This document shows positions 60,088-64,000 of a stretch of 64,000 bases of DNA, one piece after another. A program made the position numbers and the translations under genes. The notes under the pieces are model-generated. The model was not told the origin of the DNA. It searched no databases and saw only the letters and a list, made by a program, of their open reading frames with translations. The DNA is taken from the NCBI RefSeq assembly GCF_006334915.2, contig NZ_VDMA02000007.1, positions 310,001-374,000 of the forward strand. The letters run 5' to 3'. Each line of letters opens with the position of its first letter. Positions within the stretch are counted from its first letter, which is position 1. Source of the stretch: Microbispora catharanthi. GTDB lineage: Bacteria > Actinomycetota > Actinomycetes > Streptosporangiales > Streptosporangiaceae.

Positions 60088-60137
60088 TTGCCAGGTGGTG
60101 TCAGTACCAGTATCGGCAGGCTCTCGTTACCGGTATC
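60088..60137 (+). promoter_or_regulatory. promoter and direct repeats before the MFS gene
   Basis: A -35 TTGCCA (60088-60093) and a weak -10 TATCGG (60111-60116) are 17 nt apart. Two direct repeats TACCRGTATC (60105-60114 and 60128-60137), 23 bp apart, are candidate binding sites for the divergent XRE regulator. Confidence 0.45.
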
Positions 60138-60160
60138 ACGGCGGCCGCATCGTTGCCGCC

Positions 60161-61558
60161 ATGACCACTGTCACCACCCGCGCGCCGGCCGCGCGGCGGA
60201 CCTCGTCGGCTGTGCTGCTCACCGTCATCCTGGCGGGGCAGTTCATGGCCATCCTCGACGCCACCATCGTCAACGTCGCCGCGCCCACGATGCGCACCGA
60301 CCTCGGGGCCACCGGCTCGGGGCTGCAACTCGTCATCTCCGGCTACACCGTGGCGTACGCGATGCTGCTGATCACCGGGGCACGCCTCGGGGGGCTGCTC
60401 GGCTACCGGCGGCTGTTCCTCACCGGGCTCGCCGTGTTCACGGCCGCGTCGCTGATGTGCGGGCTCGCCCCGTCGACCGGCGTGCTGATCGCCTTCCGGC
60501 TGGTGCAGGGCGCGGGAGCCGCCCTGATGGTGCCCCAGGTGCTCAGCCTGATCCAGATCACCTTCGACGGCGCCACGCGGGGGCGGGCGCTCGGCGTCTA
60601 CGCCACGGTCATCTCGGTCGGCGCGGTCGTCGGGCAGGTGCTCGGCGGGCTGCTGGTGACCGCCGACCTGTTCGGCACGGCCTGGCGGCCGGTCTTCCTG
60701 GTCAACGTGCCGATCGGGCTCGCGCTGCTGGCCGTCGGCGCCCGGACGCTGCCCGCCGAACACGTGCGGCGTGAGCAGGGGCTCGACGTGCCCGGCCTGG
60801 TCACCCTGTCGCTCGCGGTCTGCCTGCTGGTCGTGCCGCTCGTGCTCGGTCACGAGGAGGACTGGCCGCTGTGGGGGTGGGTCGCGATGGGCCTGTCGGT
60901 TCTCGCGTTCTGCGCGTTCCTGCTCGTGGAGCGGCGTGCGGCGCATCCGCTCGTCCCCGGCCGCCTGCTGCGCGCCCCCGGGGTGGCCGTCGCCGCGTCC
61001 GGCATCTTCCTCGTCATGGCGGCGTACGGCGGCTGGCTGTTCGCCATGGCCCTCCACCTGCAGGGCGACCTCGGCGACAGCGCCCTGCGGGCGGGCTGCC
61101 TGTTCATCCCCGCGGCCGCCGCCTTCGGACTGACCAGCCTCAACTGGAAGCGGCTGCCGGCCCGCCTGCACCGGCCGATGATCGTCGTGTCCGCCGTCGT
61201 CACCGCCGCGGGCGAGCTGGCCCTGGCGGCGGCGCTGGCCGGCGGCGGCCACGGCGAGCCGCTGCTGGAGATCAGCTTCGTGGCCATCGGGGCCGGCATG
61301 GCGGGCACGTTCAGCCCGCTCATGGCCGTGGCGCTGGCCCGGGTCGCGCCCGCCGACGCGGCCGACGCCAGCGGCCTGCTGGCGATGATGCTCCAGCTCG
61401 GCCAGGTCGTCGGCGTGGCCGTCTTCGGCACGCTGTTCCTCAGCCTCGCCCCGTCGGCGCACGCCGCCACGGTGACGTCGCTGTGGCTGGCCGCGGTCTC
61501 GCTGGCCGCGGGCGGGTGCGCGCTGCCTCTCCTGCGCACCCGCCGGAACTCCGGATGA
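60161..61558 (+). CDS. MFS drug transporter (DHA2-like)
   Basis: A 465-residue membrane protein with about 14 hydrophobic segments. It has QFMAILDATIVNVAAPTM (DHA2 motif D1), the motif A variant GARLGGLLGYRR and motif C LGVYATVISVGAVVGQVLGG. This is the EmrB/QacA-type proton-coupled efflux layout, with the C-terminal half showing fewer charged loops. It is divergent from the MmyB-like regulator, a common arrangement for inducible efflux. Confidence 0.92.
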   Translation: MTTVTTRAPAARRTSSAVLLTVILAGQFMAILDATIVNVAAPTMRTDLGATGSGLQLVISGYTVAYAMLLITGARLGGLLGYRRLFLTGLAVFTAASLMCGLAPSTGVLIAFRLVQGAGAALMVPQVLSLIQITFDGATRGRALGVYATVISVGAVVGQVLGGLLVTADLFGTAWRPVFLVNVPIGLALLAVGARTLPAEHVRREQGLDVPGLVTLSLAVCLLVVPLVLGHEEDWPLWGWVAMGLSVLAFCAFLLVERRAAHPLVPGRLLRAPGVAVAASGIFLVMAAYGGWLFAMALHLQGDLGDSALRAGCLFIPAAAAFGLTSLNWKRLPARLHRPMIVVSAVVTAAGELALAAALAGGGHGEPLLEISFVAIGAGMAGTFSPLMAVALARVAPADAADASGLLAMMLQLGQVVGVAVFGTLFLSLAPSAHAATVTSLWLAAVSLAAGGCALPLLRTRRNSG

Positions 61559-61574
61559 GCGCTCGGATGAGCGC

Positions 61575-63940
<2,366 letters not shown>

Positions 63941-64000
63941 CGCGACTTGTGGGCCGCTTGCCGCCGAATTGGCGGCGCGGAACCGCCGCTTCAAGACGCT

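Overview
The window is about 64 kb of very GC-rich, gene-dense DNA. GTG and TTG starts are frequent, many genes overlap by 4 nt (ATGA/GTGA), and several start codons sit 6-8 nt after a TANNNT -10 box, as in leaderless mRNAs. Together with the gene families (LigD-type polymerase, DUF2332, MmyB-type XRE regulators, the actinobacterial amino-alcohol microcompartment) this points to an actinomycete. A Streptosporangiales-like host is plausible, but there is no rRNA, tRNA or ribosomal-protein marker, so the genus cannot be read from the sequence.

Layout. 0-10.4 kb: an alpha/beta hydrolase with a Cys nucleophile and a GMC (cholesterol-oxidase-like) oxidoreductase; a stand-alone LigD-type polymerase; a cytochrome P450 without a normal ExxR; a DUF4132 protein beside the scar of a lost tandem copy; a DUF2332 protein. 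10.4-14 kb: an IolE-like TIM-barrel gene with its HutC/GntR regulator, then an intact-looking IS200/IS605 element (tnpA, tnpB, ends) inserted 62 bp upstream of the regulator. 14-23.8 kb: a bacterial microcompartment locus. Nine minus-strand genes encode a class III aminotransferase/phospho-lyase, an aldehyde dehydrogenase with a C-terminal encapsulation helix, two BMC-T, one BMC-H, one BMC-P, an orphan protein with an N-terminal encapsulation-like helix, an aminoglycoside-phosphotransferase-fold kinase and an SDR. A divergent APC permease and an acetamidase/formamidase lie beside it. The set matches the Rhodococcus/Mycobacterium aminoacetone/1-amino-2-propanol compartment: import, reduction to amino-propanol, phosphorylation, elimination to propionaldehyde, oxidation inside the shell.

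23.8-44.4 kb is mixed: an EF-G paralogue behind a long, repeat-containing leader; PadR + ABC/FtsX exporter; an esterase; a saccharopine-dehydrogenase-like enzyme divergent from a TetR; a threonine-dehydratase-like enzyme; a sulfonate/taurine cassette (permease, binding protein, ATPase, TauD); a PadR/SDR pair; a TetR; a secreted beta-helix protein; a secreted ricin-type lectin; a methyltransferase.

44.4-56.2 kb is the most distinctive region: an 11-gene minus-strand operon headed by a LacI regulator with two palindromic operators. It encodes a complete sugar-type ABC importer lacking its own ATPase, four divergent ADP-ribosylglycohydrolase paralogues, a ribokinase-family kinase, a CaiB-type CoA-transferase and a CitE/HpcH-type lyase. 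It reads as a scavenging pathway for ribosylated compounds: import, cleavage of the ribosidic bond, phosphorylation of ribose, and possibly CoA activation and C-C cleavage of the released acid. The substrate is unknown.

56.2-64 kb: a CbiX-like protein; a small membrane protein plus TetR under a perfect 36-bp palindrome that contains the start codon; DUF2203 and VOC proteins; a MmyB-type XRE regulator divergent from an MFS exporter; NADP-type glutamate dehydrogenase; a double-GNAT acetyltransferase. No tRNA, rRNA, CRISPR array, prophage or biosynthetic core gene was seen.
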